Positions 14,036 to 14,778 of a DNA stretch of 14,778 nt are shown piece after piece; the stretch's first letter is position 1; every line of letters starts with the position of its first letter. The notes beneath the pieces were generated by a model, which saw only the letters and a list, made by a program, of their open reading frames with translations, searched no databases and had not been told where the DNA came from. This DNA is from Cloacimonetes bacterium SCGC AAA252-N17 (GTDB lineage: Bacteria > Cloacimonadota > Cloacimonadia > JGIOTU-2). The stretch spans positions 1 to 14,778 of the forward strand of contig ASNI01000061.1 in NCBI GenBank assembly GCA_000404785.1, written 5' to 3'. The position numbers were made by a program, and so were the translations under genes.

Positions 14036-14118
14036 TTGAATTATCTCATCAGTGTTTATCAGCTTTTACTTGTTCGCCCAATGGCGTATCAACGTGAATT
14101 TGTGTACCATTCTTTTTT

Positions 14119-14158
14119 TTAATAGAACGCCAGACTCCATTGCATCACGCCGTGGTAG
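14119..14158 (+). repeat. Direct repeat copy 2 followed by a partial TACGCC motif
   Basis: TTAATAGAACGCCAGACT repeats the block at 13304-13321 with two changes. It is followed at 14145-14158 by TCACGCCGTGGTAG, a divergent TACGCC-type copy. Confidence 0.45.
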
Positions 14159-14260
14159 ACGAAAGGCACGAAAGGCGCGAAAAGGGAAAGAAGAATTATT
14201 TAAACGATTAATTAAAAAATTGACAGGAAGGGAAGGGAAATAAATAAAACGATTAAGAAA

Positions 14261-14276
14261 ACAATATTAATATTGT
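14261..14276. promoter_or_regulatory. 16-bp perfect palindrome upstream of the zinc-ribbon gene
   Basis: ACAATATTAATATTGT is fully self-complementary and ends 48 bases before the ATG at 14325. It could be an operator for a dimeric regulator. TTGACA at 14220-14225 lies further upstream, with TAAATA after a 15-base gap as a weak second promoter element. Confidence 0.35.
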
Positions 14277-14324
14277 ACTTATATAGTTGAGGAAGGAAAG
14301 GAAAAAAAAGGAGATTAAGTTAAA

Positions 14325-14528
14325 ATGGATGTAAAATGTGAAATATGTGGCACGATAATGAAGTCTTGTAATCCGTTTCAAGGAAGAAATTTATGCAAAG
14401 ACTGCATCAAAAAAATAGAATGTAAGCCAGAACTGAACGAAAGTATTTGTGGAAATAGCCATAAGGTAGATAACTTTTGGCAACAAAACCAAAACGATAA
14501 TATTGTAAAATTATTAGAAGGAGAATAA
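14325..14528 (+). CDS. Small cysteine-rich zinc-ribbon-like protein
   Basis: The 67-residue product has Cys5-x-x-Cys8 and Cys24-x-x-Cys27, the spacing of a zinc ribbon, plus single cysteines at 15, 33 and 42. The ribbon opens with VKCEICG and closes with LCKDCIKKI. The tail is rich in Asn and Gln and ends in a short acidic stretch. No signal peptide or membrane segment is present, so it should act in the cytoplasm, perhaps binding nucleic acid or another protein. AAGGAG at 14308-14313 lies 11 bases before the ATG, somewhat far but usable. It follows the repeat field and stands alone on this side of it. Nothing in the sequence identifies its partner. Confidence 0.6.
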   Translation: MDVKCEICGTIMKSCNPFQGRNLCKDCIKKIECKPELNESICGNSHKVDNFWQQNQNDNIVKLLEGE

Positions 14529-14666
14529 CGTACCCCCCTACCCACAAAGGTGAGCCAGATCTTTTGAGTCTTTCCGAAGTTTTTCCTAAATAAACGACAA
14601 GTAACTTTTAAGTGCTTTATATAAAAGAATTTATGAGTTCACTATAAAAAGTGTGTAATTAGAAAT
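14529..14666. other. Spacer after the zinc-ribbon gene
   Basis: About 140 bases with no gene. It opens with a C-rich run (ACCCCCCTACCCAC) unlike the A/T-rich surroundings, which may mark an element boundary. No terminator hairpin with a T-run is visible. Confidence 0.4.
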
Positions 14667-14778
14667 ATGTTAGAAAATGCATCAAATATTTGGAAACCGA
14701 TAAATCGGTTACAATTAGCTATCTTCCTATTAACCAGCAACTTAAGTTGGTGGTTAATGAAACAAAAAAATGCATTAA
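14667..14778 (+). CDS. Possible partial gene running off the right edge, membrane-segment start
   Basis: An ATG at 14667 opens a frame that stays open to the end of the window (37 codons), beginning MLENASNIWK. A hydrophobic stretch follows (LQLAIFLLTSNLSWWLM). There is no ribosome-binding sequence before it, and the frame passes through two hairpins, so it may be chance. If real, it would be the start of a membrane protein. I recognise no family. Confidence 0.25.
   Translation, partial: MLENASNIWKPINRLQLAIFLLTSNLSWWLMKQKNAL
14695..14710. repeat. 7-bp hairpin near the right edge
   Basis: AACCGAT and ATCGGTT are separated by AA. No T-run follows, so it is not a clear terminator. Confidence 0.5.
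14730..14757. repeat. 28-bp imperfect palindrome near the right edge
   Basis: TTAACCA (14730-14736) pairs with TGGTTAA (14751-14757), and CAACTT pairs with AAGTTG inside it, with one G/G mismatch between the two arms. Strong end hairpins of this kind occur in IS200/IS605-type elements, but no transposase is visible here. Confidence 0.55.

Larger units (their letters stand above)
13253..14324. repeat. Gene-poor field of short interspersed repeats
   Basis: About 1070 bases hold no convincing gene on either strand. They contain a mixture of repeats listed separately. Also present are remnants such as ACGAATT/ACACGAATT at 13275-13292 and CGGATTTTCACGGATG near 13717-13732. Short open frames here (for example 13667-13855 and 14052-14243) are composed of these repeats. 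The field follows the last gene of the yajC block and precedes a small zinc-ribbon gene. Confidence 0.75.

Noticed and set aside
13378..14158. CRISPR array
   Set aside because: Repeats are irregularly spaced, differ in sequence, and no cas gene is present.
14052..14243. Open frame of 63 codons with a basic C-terminus
   Set aside because: The Arg/Lys-rich end comes from a CGAAAGG-type simple repeat. There is no ribosome binding site and it includes one of the bracketing repeats.

Overview
The window looks like a chromosomal segment from a Gram-negative member of the FCB group. A candidate phylum such as Cloacimonadota is my best guess. The reasons are a secreted protein with a YPNP-type C-terminal sorting domain, a PorT-like outer-membrane barrel, a lipoprotein, a split transketolase, an A/T-rich composition, and a mixture of strong AAGGAG ribosome binding sites with starts that have none. 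The phylum call is inference; no rRNA or tRNA gene is present to fix it.

Layout. (1) Bases 1-143 hold the first 12-13 codons of a minus-strand gene running off the left edge, possibly an IS30-like transposase, with a 17-bp hairpin just upstream of its start. (2) Bases 144-3506 encode three exported, same-strand proteins: a small lipoprotein, a 704-residue secreted protein with a type IX-like tail, and a beta-barrel protein carrying two calcium-loop-like repeats. (3) Bases 3546-4701 are a very A/T-rich two-gene cassette of unknown function: a soluble protein followed, with overlapping ends, by a single-pass membrane protein. (4) Bases 4767-6544, minus strand, encode a two-subunit transketolase with an ATGA overlap. 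(5) Bases 6735-8000 encode an unusual PDZ plus C39/BtrH-like protein, divergent from the transketolase genes.

(6) Bases 8084-13252 form a tightly packed seven-gene block: yajC, def, fmt, a DUF116 membrane protein, rtcB, archease and an exported protein that looks like a degraded 5'-nucleotidase. Its genes overlap or nearly touch. They join protein export (YajC), initiator-formyl-methionine handling (Fmt puts the formyl group on, Def takes it off) and RNA ligation (RtcB with its activator archease).

(7) Bases 13253-14324 contain no convincing gene. They are a patchwork of short interspersed repeats: hairpins with a shared frame and variable stems, a 115-bp nested inverted-repeat element holding a 30-bp tandem duplication, and a TACGCC-type motif seen six or seven times. 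(8) Bases 14325-14528 encode a small cysteine-rich zinc-ribbon-like protein with a perfect palindrome upstream. The last 250 bases hold two hairpins and an open reading frame that runs off the right edge.

No CRISPR array, tRNA, rRNA or convincing riboswitch was seen. The parts most likely to be undescribed are the A/T-rich two-gene cassette, the PDZ/C39-like fusion, the degraded nucleotidase tied to the RtcB-archease pair, and the repeat field.
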